A DNA stretch of 64,000 nucleotides from Phycisphaerae bacterium (GTDB lineage Bacteria > Planctomycetota > Phycisphaerae > Phycisphaerales > Phycisphaeraceae): positions 62,001 through 126,000 of the forward strand of contig JAUHZU010000009.1 of assembly GCA_030425705.1 (NCBI GenBank), written 5' to 3'. Of this stretch, positions 16,766-25,580 are shown piece by piece (position 1 is the stretch's first letter; every line of letters begins with the position of its first letter). Both the position numbers and the translations under genes were made by a program. The notes under the pieces are model-generated. The model had not been told where the DNA came from. It ran no database searches and saw only the letters and a program-made list of their open reading frames with translations.

Positions 16766-18577
16766 TTGCTCCCCGAACACCTGACCATCCCGTTCCAGCT
16801 CATCCTCCCCGCGATCTTCGCGATGGGGCTGCTGCTGCCGTTCAAGTTCCTCGGGACACGCAAGGGGGCGTGGGTCTACTCCGCGACGACCTCGACCCTT
16901 TCGTTTGCGTTCTCGCTCTACGTCGCCTTCGGTTTCGACTGGGCCAACCCCGGCCAGCTCCACTACGTCGGCACGATCCCCTGGGTCCCCGCGTTCGGCC
17001 TGGAGTTCAGCTACGGCATGGACTCGATGTCGCTCTGGCTCGTCCTCCTGACCACCTTCTTGATGCCGATCGTCGTCATGGGCTCGCTGGTCGAGGTCAA
17101 GGGCGACATGCGCACCTTCCACTTCTGGCTGCACATCCTCGAGGCCGCGCTGATCGGCACGTTCATCGCCCGTGACATCATCTTCTTCTACGTCTGCTTC
17201 GAGTTCACCCTCATCCCGCTGTTCTTCCTCATCGGGATCTTCGGCCACGGCGAGAAGCTCAAGGCCGCCAAGGTGTTCTTCTTCTACACCTTCACCGCGT
17301 CGCTGCTCACGATGGCGGGCGTGCTGTACGTCGCGTGGTTCAACACGACACTGACGCCGAGCACGCCGGGGCTCGCCGAGGTCTACAAATCGATCGCGAT
17401 CGACGTTCCCGGAGATTTCCACGGCAACGCGACCAGCTATGCCCTGTCGCACTACGCCGGGCAGTGGACGTTCAATATCAAGGCCCTCTGGGCCGCGGGC
17501 CGGATGATGCCCCTGGAGCAGCAGCTCCTGGTGATGCTGTCGCTGCTCGCCGGGTTCGGGGTGAAGACGCCGCTGTTCCCGTTCCACACCTGGCTGCCCC
17601 TCGCGCACACCGAGGCGCCGACGGCCGGGTCGGTCGACCTCGCGGGGCTGGTGCTCAAGCTCGGGCCGTACGGCCTCCTGCGGCTGGGCATCCCGATGCT
17701 GCCGCTGGCGGTGCTGGCCGTCGCGCCCTATGTCGGCGCGATTGCGGTGATCGGCGTGGTGTACGCGGCGCTCGTCTGCTGGGTCCAGCGCGACGCGAAG
17801 AAGCTCGTTGCCTACTCCTCCGTGTCACACATGGGCTTCTGCATCCTCGGGCTGTTCGCCTTCGACCGCGGCAACATCGGCGCAACCGGCGCGATGATCT
17901 ACATGATCTCTCACGGACTGGCGACCGGTGGGCTGTTCCTCTGCATCGGCATGCTTTACGACCGGTTCCACACCCGCGAGATCGAGCGGATGTCCGGCCT
18001 CGCCAAGATCATGCCGCTCTGGGCGTTCTTCTTCTGTGTCTTCGTCTTCGCCAGCGTCGGCCTGCCGGGGCTCAACGGCTTCGTCGGCGAGTTCCTGACC
18101 ATGCTCGGCACGTTCAACTCCCGCGAGTACCTGGGCGAGCCGATCCTCGGGCCGTGGTACGCGATCATCGCCGGCACGGGCGTGATCCTCGCGGCGATCT
18201 ACCTGCTCTACCTCGTGGGCAAGATCGTCTTCGGCCCGGTCGTCCTGCCCCACTGGGAAGACACCGGCGAGACGGGCATCGGCGGCAAACACGAGCACGA
18301 CCTGTCCTACCGTGAGGCGATCACGATCGCCCCGCTCGCGGTCGCGTGCCTGGTCATCGGCCTGTTCCCCTTCCCGATCCTGCGGTCGCTCGAGCCGTCG
18401 GTCGGCGTGATGAACGAGGCGGTGCACCAGCAGATCGAAGAAGAGAACGAACAGGCCCTGCGGACGGGAATCGAACAAGTGCAGCCGCAGTCTTCATTCG
18501 CCAATATTGAGATGTCCTGGGGAACGGTTTACGACATCGAACCGGCTGAGCCGCACGCCGAGGAGGGCAGACCATGA
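16766..18577 (+). CDS. nuoM: NADH-quinone oxidoreductase subunit M (NuoM)
   Basis: Antiporter-like proton-pumping subunit, 603 residues from a TTG at 16766. The TTG is chosen because later starts would lose the first membrane helix (LTIPFQLILPAIFAMGLLLP), but no clear ribosome site precedes it, so the start is uncertain. Signature segments are FYVCFEFTLIPLFFLIGIFG (with the key Glu), PLFPFHTWLPLAHTEAPTAG and VAYSSVSHMGFCILGLFAF. The tail after about residue 545 is hydrophilic and acidic. The stop overlaps the nuoN ATG by four bases, so nuoM and nuoN are translationally coupled. Confidence 0.95.
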   Translation: MLPEHLTIPFQLILPAIFAMGLLLPFKFLGTRKGAWVYSATTSTLSFAFSLYVAFGFDWANPGQLHYVGTIPWVPAFGLEFSYGMDSMSLWLVLLTTFLMPIVVMGSLVEVKGDMRTFHFWLHILEAALIGTFIARDIIFFYVCFEFTLIPLFFLIGIFGHGEKLKAAKVFFFYTFTASLLTMAGVLYVAWFNTTLTPSTPGLAEVYKSIAIDVPGDFHGNATSYALSHYAGQWTFNIKALWAAGRMMPLEQQLLVMLSLLAGFGVKTPLFPFHTWLPLAHTEAPTAGSVDLAGLVLKLGPYGLLRLGIPMLPLAVLAVAPYVGAIAVIGVVYAALVCWVQRDAKKLVAYSSVSHMGFCILGLFAFDRGNIGATGAMIYMISHGLATGGLFLCIGMLYDRFHTREIERMSGLAKIMPLWAFFFCVFVFASVGLPGLNGFVGEFLTMLGTFNSREYLGEPILGPWYAIIAGTGVILAAIYLLYLVGKIVFGPVVLPHWEDTGETGIGGKHEHDLSYREAITIAPLAVACLVIGLFPFPILRSLEPSVGVMNEAVHQQIEEENEQALRTGIEQVQPQSSFANIEMSWGTVYDIEPAEPHAEEGRP

Positions 18578-20274
18578 ACGTCTTCATGGACAAGCTGGCG
18601 CTGCTTTGGCCCGAGGTGGCGATGATGCTCGGGGCGGTCGCGTGCCTGCTGGCGGGGCTGTCGAGCCGGCAGTCGCTGCGGAAGGCGACGCCCGCCGTGG
18701 CGATGCTCGCGCTGGTCGTGGCCGCGGTGCTGGTGCGGCTGGTGCCTAACGCGCAAGGTGCCTACGACCCGGGCGTCGATCCGTCGCACTTCCTTGGGCT
18801 GGGCGGCATGGTGCCGTTTGTGAAGATGTCGGTCCTCGCGCTTGGGCTGATCCTGGTCATGGTCGCGTCGGGCACGCCCGAGGCGCTGCGGCAGGTGATC
18901 GCCGCCGAGGCCAAGGAGGGCAAGGCGTTTGAGCCGGGCGACTGCTTCCGCGGCGAGTTCTACGCGTTCATGCTGTTCTCGCTGACGGGGGTCATGCTGT
19001 GTGCGGGGGCGTCGGACCTGGTCTGGCTGTTCCTGGCGTTGGAACTGACCTCGCTGCCGACGTACGTCATGGCCGCGACCTCGCGTGACAAGCCCGCGGC
19101 GCAGGAGTCGGCGGTCAAGTACTTCTTTCTGGGCGCGATGTCGGCGGCGGTGTTCCTCTACGGCTTCGCGCTGATCTACACGGCGACGGGGCTGACCGAG
19201 TTCGGCCCGATCGTCGCGTACGTCGAGCAGAACGGTGTGTCGCCGATGATGCTCACCGGCGTGGTGCTCGCGGTGGTCGGCATCTGCTTCAAGATCGCCG
19301 CGGTGCCGATGCACTTCTACACCGCCGACGTCTACGAAGGCGCCGCGACGCCGGTGACGGCCTTCCTGGCGTTCGTCCCCAAGACCGCGGGCTTCGTCTC
19401 GCTCATCGGCATCCTCGGGCTGGTCGGCTGGGGCGAGAGCCACGGCGGGACCGCCAGCGAGCTGCCCGAGCCCCTGGTCTACCTGCTCGCGCTGATCGCG
19501 GTGCTGACCATGACCGTCGGCAACGTGCTCGGGCTCATGCAGCAGCGCATCAAGCGCGTCCTGGCCTACTCCTCGATCGCCCACTCCGGGTACATGCTCG
19601 TCGGCCTGCTCGTCGGGCCCGAGGCGGTCCACGCGGCCACCGGCAGCAACACGCTCCTCTCCAACGGCCTCGCGGCGGTGCTGTTTTACCTCGTCGCGTA
19701 CGGACTGAGCACCGTCAGCTCGTTTGCCGTGGTCGCCTGCATGTCGCGTGCCGACGGGTCCGAGGTCGAGACGTATGACGACCTCGCGGGTATGCGGCAG
19801 CGCCACCCGTTCCTGTCGGGCGTGCTCCTGGTCAGCGTGATCTCCCTGGTCGGGCTGCCGCCGCTGGTCGGCTTCCTGGGCAAGCTGTACCTGATCGGCT
19901 CGGCCTACGCCGCGGCGAGCGCGGGCTCGGCCACGGCCTGGGTCTACCCGGCGGTTGTGGTCGCGATGGTGCTCAACTCCGCGATCAGCGCGGGGTACTA
20001 CCTGCGGATCGCGGCGGTCGCCTTCTTTGGCACGGACAGCGGCCAGACCGTCGAGCTGGACCTGCCTACGCGCCGGTGGGGCGCGGCGATCGCGGCAGGC
20101 GCGGCGCTGCTGCTGGGCGGGCTCCCGGGCAACCTGCTCGTGGAATCTTCCCGCAAGGCCGCGGAGCCGCCCCTGCCCAACGCGGTCCCGGGCGCGACGC
20201 TGGACCGGCAGAACGCGGACGACACCCCGCCGCGCGAGACGGCCGAGGCCGGCCCGGCATCGGCCCCGCACTAA
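18574..20274 (+). CDS. nuoN: NADH-quinone oxidoreductase subunit N (NuoN)
   Basis: Third antiporter-like subunit of complex I, 566 residues. Recognisable blocks are LVWLFLALELTSLPTYVMAA (conserved Glu), ESAVKYFFLGAMSAAVFLYG, FKIAAVPMHFYTADVYEGA and RVLAYSSIAHSGYMLVGLL. The last 45 residues form a Pro/Ala-rich hydrophilic tail without family similarity. The ATG overlaps the nuoM stop. It ends the nuoJ-N run; ten bases later comes the convergent HAD gene, with no visible terminator between. Confidence 0.95.
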   Translation: MNVFMDKLALLWPEVAMMLGAVACLLAGLSSRQSLRKATPAVAMLALVVAAVLVRLVPNAQGAYDPGVDPSHFLGLGGMVPFVKMSVLALGLILVMVASGTPEALRQVIAAEAKEGKAFEPGDCFRGEFYAFMLFSLTGVMLCAGASDLVWLFLALELTSLPTYVMAATSRDKPAAQESAVKYFFLGAMSAAVFLYGFALIYTATGLTEFGPIVAYVEQNGVSPMMLTGVVLAVVGICFKIAAVPMHFYTADVYEGAATPVTAFLAFVPKTAGFVSLIGILGLVGWGESHGGTASELPEPLVYLLALIAVLTMTVGNVLGLMQQRIKRVLAYSSIAHSGYMLVGLLVGPEAVHAATGSNTLLSNGLAAVLFYLVAYGLSTVSSFAVVACMSRADGSEVETYDDLAGMRQRHPFLSGVLLVSVISLVGLPPLVGFLGKLYLIGSAYAAASAGSATAWVYPAVVVAMVLNSAISAGYYLRIAAVAFFGTDSGQTVELDLPTRRWGAAIAAGAALLLGGLPGNLLVESSRKAAEPPLPNAVPGATLDRQNADDTPPRETAEAGPASAPH

Positions 20275-20283
20275 ACCCGCCGA

Positions 20284-20973
20284 CTAGATCAACGCCAGCA
20301 GCGGGCCGGGGTCCAACAGGTTGTCGACGACTATGTCCGCACCGTGCTCCCGGAGCTCCGCCGCGGACGCCCGTCCGGTCGCGACCGCAAAGGCAACGCA
20401 GCCGTTGTCTTTCGCGCAGTCGATATCGCGCGGGGTGTCGCCGATGACGATGGTCCGCTCCGGGTCCGCGGGCGAGCCGTAGGCCGCCTCGTACTGCAGC
20501 ATCGCGCGGACGACGAGCCCGGCCCGGGTCGGGGCCTGGTCGCCGAAGCCGGTGAACCGGAACGCTGCGGGGTCGAGCCCCGCGTGGCGCAGCTTCAGGT
20601 CGGCGGCGCCGGGGTAGTTGCCGGTGACCATCCCCAACGCAGAGCGCTCGGGTTCCGCCATCAGCCGGCCGAGCAGTTCCCGGATGCCCGGCAGCAGCGT
20701 CTGCCCCGGCGCGAGCGTCTGTAGCTCGGTCGCCAGCGCGGGCAGGTAGGCGTCATGGAAGCGTTGGTGGTGTGTGTCGGCGTCGGTGAGCCCGCCGTGG
20801 AGCGCGGCCTGAGCAAAGATGTCCGGGTCGAGCATCCCGCCGAAACGGATCGGGTCAAAGTTGAGCCGGCCGGCAAACTCACGCTCGCCCACCGTGCGCA
20901 TCACGCGCCGCCCGACCCCGCCGGTATCCAGCAGCGTCCCGTCGATGTCAAAAAGCAACAGCGTCGGCGGCAT
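20284..20973 (-). CDS. HAD-superfamily phosphatase (phosphoglycolate phosphatase-like)
   Basis: A 229-residue haloacid-dehalogenase hydrolase. The start is set at 20973, where the fold begins MPPTLLLFDIDGTLLDTGG, the DxDxT nucleophile motif. Motif II is MVTGNYPGA (Thr), and motif III/IV is ERTIVIGDTPRDIDCAKDNG with a Lys/Asp pair. A helical cap domain lies between residues 20 and 100. Substrate is not determined. It starts eight bases after the stop of the large secreted protein gene, so it is probably cotranscribed with it. Confidence 0.85.
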   Translation of the reverse strand: MPPTLLLFDIDGTLLDTGGVGRRVMRTVGEREFAGRLNFDPIRFGGMLDPDIFAQAALHGGLTDADTHHQRFHDAYLPALATELQTLAPGQTLLPGIRELLGRLMAEPERSALGMVTGNYPGAADLKLRHAGLDPAAFRFTGFGDQAPTRAGLVVRAMLQYEAAYGSPADPERTIVIGDTPRDIDCAKDNGCVAFAVATGRASAAELREHGADIVVDNLLDPGPLLALI

Positions 20974-20981
20974 GGTTCCAT

Positions 20982-23453
20982 TCAGGGCCGGGTGCCGGCC
21001 CCGCCGCGCTGCTGTTGTTCGAGTTGCTGCTGCTGGAGACGCTGAGCCTCTTCCATCTCCTGCTGCATCCGCTCGCGTTCGATCACCGCTTCGCGCAGGG
21101 CCCGGCGGTAGGTCTCGGCAAACGCCGCCACTGTCGCAAGGTCCTGCCGGCGGATCGCCTCCCGCAGCATCTCCGACTCGGGGTCTTTCACCTGCCGGGC
21201 GAGGTAGGCCAGCCACACCCGCTGTGAATCGCTCTGCCGGACCCACTCGGCCGCAACCGGGCCGTAGGTCGACTCGGTATCGTCGGCCATGCGGAGAAAC
21301 AGCATCGCCCAACTCGCGGTGTTCTCGTCCCAATCGGCCAGCTTCTCGGCCATGACCTCACGCAGACGCGTCTCGGTCGCACGGGTCAGCAGCTCGGGCG
21401 AGCCGGCCCGGTTCAGCGACGCCACGCGGGCGATCGCGCTGAAGCGTTCCCGCGGCGAACCGGTCTCCATCTGGGTCAGCCAGTTCTCGATGGACTGCTC
21501 CGTGGGTGGGGCACCCTGGACGATGCAGTCGCGTACGGAGCTCACCCCGCCGGTGGCGGAGGGGATGAACGCGCCGGTGTTGCCGATAACGGGGTTCACG
21601 ATCAGCCGGGCATCGAACAGGATGCCGTACCCGGGGTTCAGCGAGCGGAGCGTTCCGAAGTTGTGGTAGTCGATGCGGGTGTCAAAGATCAGCCGTTCGC
21701 CGGGCCCGAGCGTGAGCTTGCGTCCGAGGTCAACGACGACCGGCCCGAAAGGCGGGAGGGGCTGGCCCTGGACGTTGGCGTTGATCTGGATGATCGCTCG
21801 GGGGCGGATGAACTCCTGCTCGCCGATGGCGATCGGGAACCGGGTCGTGTTCCAGAGGGTGATCTCAGCGGAGATCGGTTCGAGGTGGTTAAACCGCGCG
21901 GGCGTGATGCGCATCCGAGCGTCCAGCCAGGGATTGCGGGTGACGTCGACCAGCCAGAGCGACTCGGTGAACTTGGACATCCGTTCGAGCAGCGCCTGGC
22001 CCACTCGGGTCGGGGGCAGCGGACGGCCGTCGCGCGAGAGCTGCCGGCCCGCGGCGAGGGCCGCGAGGGTGCCCGGCGCGGTATGGACCACCTCCTGGTA
22101 CCGGCGGGCACGGCCCGCGTCGTCGTCGACTTCGAGCATCGCCAACCCGCACGCCGCCAGCGGCTGAGACCCCGCCAGCGGGTTCAGGATGGAGCGTGCC
22201 GCGTCCGCGTCGCCCGACCGTGCCGCGACCCAGCCGAGGGCCAGGGACCGGTTGACCTCGTCCTCGGGCAACGCCTCGGCCAGCGCGCGGGCCTTGTCGA
22301 GGTCTGGGCCAAACACCGCGGCCACCAGCGCCAGCCGGCCGGCGTTGTCGCCTTCGGTGTCTTGCGCGTAGTCGTCCTCGATGCGCTCGAAAGACGCCGC
22401 GGCGGCCTCCGCGTCCGAGGGGCTGTCGAGCACCGCGAGGCGGACCATCTCCAGCTCCGTGGGCAGGTGCTCGGGCATCGGGGTGATGTCGGCCGGGTCG
22501 GTGCCCTGCTCGACCGCGAGGTTGGCGGCCTGGTTGTAGGCGTTGTAATACTCTTCGAGGGCTTGGATGATCTGCAGCGCGAGTGGGTCGTTGCCGGTCG
22601 TCGCGAGCGTGGTCAGCCAGGTGCGGTAGGCCTCGGCGGGGAGCAGCTGGCGGAAGACCTTGTCGCCCAGGACAAACGGCGAGCTGCCGATCCAGCTATC
22701 GACGAGCTGGTACTGCTGAGCCGCGCGTTCGTATGCGCCTTCGGACGCGAGGAGGGCCGCGAGGTCCAGCCGCGTCCACGGGTCCATCGGGCTGGCACGC
22801 ACGACGTTGATCATCGCGGTGCCCCGGCGGAGCGTATCGCCGCCGCGCTCGGTCACGATCTCCAGGAGCATGCCCGCGGCCTCGGCGTTGGCGGGGTCCA
22901 GCCGGGCGGCCTCGACCACCCAGCGGGCCTGGGCGTCGGGGTCGACCAGTTCCTGCGCCAGCGACGCGGCGTAGGACGCGAGCCGGGAACGCAGCGGGTC
23001 GGAGAGACGCTGCGCTCCTTCGGAGTTGAGCAGCTGCTCGAGGGCGCGGTACTGCTCGTCGAGCGTCTGGTGCTTGGCCAGGCGCAGCCGGATGAGGTCG
23101 AGCTGCGCTTTGTCGTCGACGATACCCGTGCGGAGGTAGCCGGTCAGCGCGGCCTCCAGCGCGACATCGTCGGACATCTGCTGGGCCAACTCGGAACGGA
23201 AGACCCAGAGCTGGCTGTTGGTCGGGTCCAGCGCGATGGCCTGGTCCAGCAGGACGGCCGCGAGGTCGAGTGTGTAGCCGTGGTCCCCGGTCTGGGGCAA
23301 CGAAAGCATGGTCAGGGCGGAGCGGGCGAACTCGTCGGCCAGCAGCGCGTCGGCCGCGGGCACGGCGTCGCTCGTCGCGGGCTGGGCCAGGGCCGGCATC
23401 GGAGCCGAGGCGACCAGCGAGACCGTCAGCATCAGGGCGTAGATTGGTTTCAT
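20982..23453 (-). CDS. Large exported repeat protein of unknown function
   Basis: An 823-residue protein with a clean signal peptide (about residues 1-24, KPIYALMLTVSLVASAPMPA, cut after ALAQ). The mature protein is mostly amphipathic helices with TPR-like spacing (for example VLLDQAIALDPTNSQLWVFR, WVVEAARLDPANAEAAGML and LEVDDDAGRARRYQEVV), then a beta-rich part around residues 500-610 (RMRITPARFNHLEPISAEIT and on), a second helical part, and a Gln-rich coiled end (QQEMEEAQRLQQQQLEQQQ). I do not recognise a specific family. The architecture suggests a periplasmic scaffold or a large-complex organiser; this is inference. Confidence 0.65.
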   Translation of the reverse strand: MKPIYALMLTVSLVASAPMPALAQPATSDAVPAADALLADEFARSALTMLSLPQTGDHGYTLDLAAVLLDQAIALDPTNSQLWVFRSELAQQMSDDVALEAALTGYLRTGIVDDKAQLDLIRLRLAKHQTLDEQYRALEQLLNSEGAQRLSDPLRSRLASYAASLAQELVDPDAQARWVVEAARLDPANAEAAGMLLEIVTERGGDTLRRGTAMINVVRASPMDPWTRLDLAALLASEGAYERAAQQYQLVDSWIGSSPFVLGDKVFRQLLPAEAYRTWLTTLATTGNDPLALQIIQALEEYYNAYNQAANLAVEQGTDPADITPMPEHLPTELEMVRLAVLDSPSDAEAAAASFERIEDDYAQDTEGDNAGRLALVAAVFGPDLDKARALAEALPEDEVNRSLALGWVAARSGDADAARSILNPLAGSQPLAACGLAMLEVDDDAGRARRYQEVVHTAPGTLAALAAGRQLSRDGRPLPPTRVGQALLERMSKFTESLWLVDVTRNPWLDARMRITPARFNHLEPISAEITLWNTTRFPIAIGEQEFIRPRAIIQINANVQGQPLPPFGPVVVDLGRKLTLGPGERLIFDTRIDYHNFGTLRSLNPGYGILFDARLIVNPVIGNTGAFIPSATGGVSSVRDCIVQGAPPTEQSIENWLTQMETGSPRERFSAIARVASLNRAGSPELLTRATETRLREVMAEKLADWDENTASWAMLFLRMADDTESTYGPVAAEWVRQSDSQRVWLAYLARQVKDPESEMLREAIRRQDLATVAAFAETYRRALREAVIERERMQQEMEEAQRLQQQQLEQQQRGGAGTRP

Positions 23454-23628
23454 AGCGTGTTCATCGTGCCGATCCGGGGGCCGGCTTGGCTAAAACGGGG
23501 CGGGAGAGGGCACCCCATTGTAAAGGACGGCACCGCGGCAGCGAAGATACACCGCGACCGCCCTGCCAGTAGCGCAGGCCGCGTCCTATATCTACCGCGA
23601 TCAAAACTCGCCGCCGACCGGTCGGGGT

Positions 23629-24450
23629 TCAGCCCACGCCGACCGAGCCGATCAACCCCGAGGCCAACGCGCGGGTGAACCGTTCGGCTTCGTCGGCGGG
23701 GTCGCCGCCCTGCTCGGCCGCGTCGTGGAGCCGGCGGACCATGGCCGAGCCGACGATCGCGGCGTCGGCGACCGAAACAACCGAACGCACGTGCTCGGGG
23801 CTCGACACGCCGAAGCCGACCGCCAGCGGCGTGTCCGTCGCGTCGCGCAGCGTCTGCAGCCGTTCGGGCAGCCCGGCGGGGAGGGTGCTGCCTTCGCCGG
23901 TGATGCCGCCGCGCGAGACGACATAGACAAACCCGGTGCAGGCCTGCGCAATCCGGCGGGCACGGTCGGCGGGCGTACTCGGCGAGACGAGCATGCTCAG
24001 AGTCAGCCCCGCCTCGCCCGCGGCGTCGCGGGCCGGCTGCGCCTCGTCGATCGGCAGGTCGGGGAAGATCAACCCGTCGAAGCCGGCCTGTCCCGCGTCG
24101 CGGACGAACGCGTCCAGGCCGTTGCGGTAGACGATCGAGTAGCTGACCATCGCGACCAGCCCGAGCCGGGTGTTGGGTCGGAGCGCGGCGATGGTCTCGA
24201 AGATGCCCGACAGCCGGGTGCCGGCGTCAAGCGCGCGGGTCATCGACGCCTGGATCACCGGGCCGTCCGCGATCGGGTCGGAGAACGGGATGCCGATCTC
24301 GCAGACCGACGCGCCGCCGCGTTCGAGCGCGGGGATCACCCGGGCGGTCGTGTCCAGCCCGCCGTCCCCGGCCGTGACGAAGGGCATCAACGCCTTGGCG
24401 TCACGGCCGCGCAGGTCAGAAAACAACTCGTCGATCCGGTTCATCGCCAC
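23629..24450 (-). CDS. trpA: Tryptophan synthase alpha subunit (TrpA)
   Basis: Cleaves indole-3-glycerol phosphate to indole, which passes to TrpB. The protein has 273 residues. The catalytic Glu is in GGASVCEIGIPFSDPIADGP, the catalytic Asp in GFDGLIFPDLPIDEA, and phosphate-binding segments are GFVYVVSRGGITGE, AVGFGVSSPEHV and ADAAIVGSAMV. Other trp genes are not in the window. It lies 15 bases after lptG in the same direction and may be read from that transcript. Confidence 0.95.
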   Translation of the reverse strand: MAMNRIDELFSDLRGRDAKALMPFVTAGDGGLDTTARVIPALERGGASVCEIGIPFSDPIADGPVIQASMTRALDAGTRLSGIFETIAALRPNTRLGLVAMVSYSIVYRNGLDAFVRDAGQAGFDGLIFPDLPIDEAQPARDAAGEAGLTLSMLVSPSTPADRARRIAQACTGFVYVVSRGGITGEGSTLPAGLPERLQTLRDATDTPLAVGFGVSSPEHVRSVVSVADAAIVGSAMVRRLHDAAEQGGDPADEAERFTRALASGLIGSVGVG

Positions 24451-24465
24451 AGGATAGCAACCGCC

Positions 24466-25578
24466 TCAGGTCTCGATCGTCGTCACCAGCCAGAACGAGA
24501 CCGGCAGGTAGAAAATCACCGGGAGCCACGCCGCCGTCACCGGGTTCATCCCGCCGACCTGCAGCAGCACCAGCCCGCCCGCCCAGGCCCCCACCGTGAT
24601 CCCCGCCGCCTTCGTCGCGTTCATCAGCACGTTGCCCGGCACACGCGACAGGAAGTACGGCAGGCCCATCAGCAGGATCAGCACCGACAGCACGATCGTG
24701 CTGAACCGGCTCCAGATGATCTGGGTCACCCGCCCGCGTGTCTTCTCGCTCAAGGACGGGTTCTCGCGCATCCCCTCGAGCTGACGCATCGACAGCAGCC
24801 GCAGGTAAAGCGACGCCTGCCGGACGATCAGGACTTCCGGCGAGAGCTTCGTCACGTACGACGCGACCGGCGTGCCCTGCAGCGCCGACACGTCCGAGGG
24901 GTCGGCGTTCGGATCAAAACGCACCCCACCCTCCAGCCGCCAACGCTGGCCGGGCTCGTCCCACACGGCCTTGTCGGCCTTGGTCAGGGAGACCTGCCGG
25001 CCGTCGTCGTCCAGCCGGATGATGCGCACGCCGACCATCTCGCCGCGCTCGGCGCTGAACGACGATGCGCTCACCAGCGCACCGCCCTGGTCGAGGACGT
25101 AGTAGACCGGCTTGTCCTGGATCGTCTTCGAGCCGGCCTGCGATTTGGGGCGGACGATCTTCTCCGCGAGCGGCGGGATCAAAAGCTCCTGCACCGGCAT
25201 GGAGATGAGGTTGAAGAAGAAGCCGGCCACGAGGATCGGCGCGGCGACGCGGTAGAGACTCACCCCGCCGGCGAGCAGCGCGGTCAGCTCGCGGTTGCGC
25301 TGCATCTGCGAGACGGTAAACCCCATCGCCGCGACGACGATCAGCCCCGACATCGCGATGTAGACCAAAAGCAGGAACGGGCCGTAGTAGTCGCCCAGCA
25401 CCCAGAGCGTCGCGGGGACCGTCCCGCCGTGCTGATCGGCCAGTTCCTTGCCGGCGTCGAGGAACTCGTCCAGGTCCACGATGAGGTCGACCAGCACATA
25501 CAGCCCCATCATCACGACGCTCAGGATGACGAAGTTGATGACGAACTGCTTGATGATGTAGCGGTCGAGTGTTTTCAC
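24466..25578 (-). CDS. lptG: LptF/LptG-family permease (LptG position)
   Basis: Inner-membrane component of the LptB2FG transporter that extracts lipopolysaccharide for export. The 370 residues begin MKTLDRYIIKQFVINFVIL, the typical YjgP/YjgQ start with its first helix. Three N-terminal helices, a beta-jellyroll-like periplasmic domain (about 120-250) and three C-terminal helices (from about 285) fit the fold. It starts two bases after lptF stops. The F/G assignment rests on order and on its compact length, so it could be swapped. Confidence 0.85.
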   Translation of the reverse strand: MKTLDRYIIKQFVINFVILSVVMMGLYVLVDLIVDLDEFLDAGKELADQHGGTVPATLWVLGDYYGPFLLLVYIAMSGLIVVAAMGFTVSQMQRNRELTALLAGGVSLYRVAAPILVAGFFFNLISMPVQELLIPPLAEKIVRPKSQAGSKTIQDKPVYYVLDQGGALVSASSFSAERGEMVGVRIIRLDDDGRQVSLTKADKAVWDEPGQRWRLEGGVRFDPNADPSDVSALQGTPVASYVTKLSPEVLIVRQASLYLRLLSMRQLEGMRENPSLSEKTRGRVTQIIWSRFSTIVLSVLILLMGLPYFLSRVPGNVLMNATKAAGITVGAWAGGLVLLQVGGMNPVTAAWLPVIFYLPVSFWLVTTIET

Positions 25579-25580
25579 AT

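Noticed and set aside
18529-20271. 580-residue minus-strand frame over nuoN
   Set aside because: Composition is almost only Arg, His, Asp, Gln and Ala, typical of the antisense of a hydrophobic GC-rich gene; nuoN itself has clear family motifs.
21663-23678. 671-residue plus-strand frame over the exported repeat protein
   Set aside because: Shadow of the minus-strand gene, which has a proper signal peptide and ribosome context.
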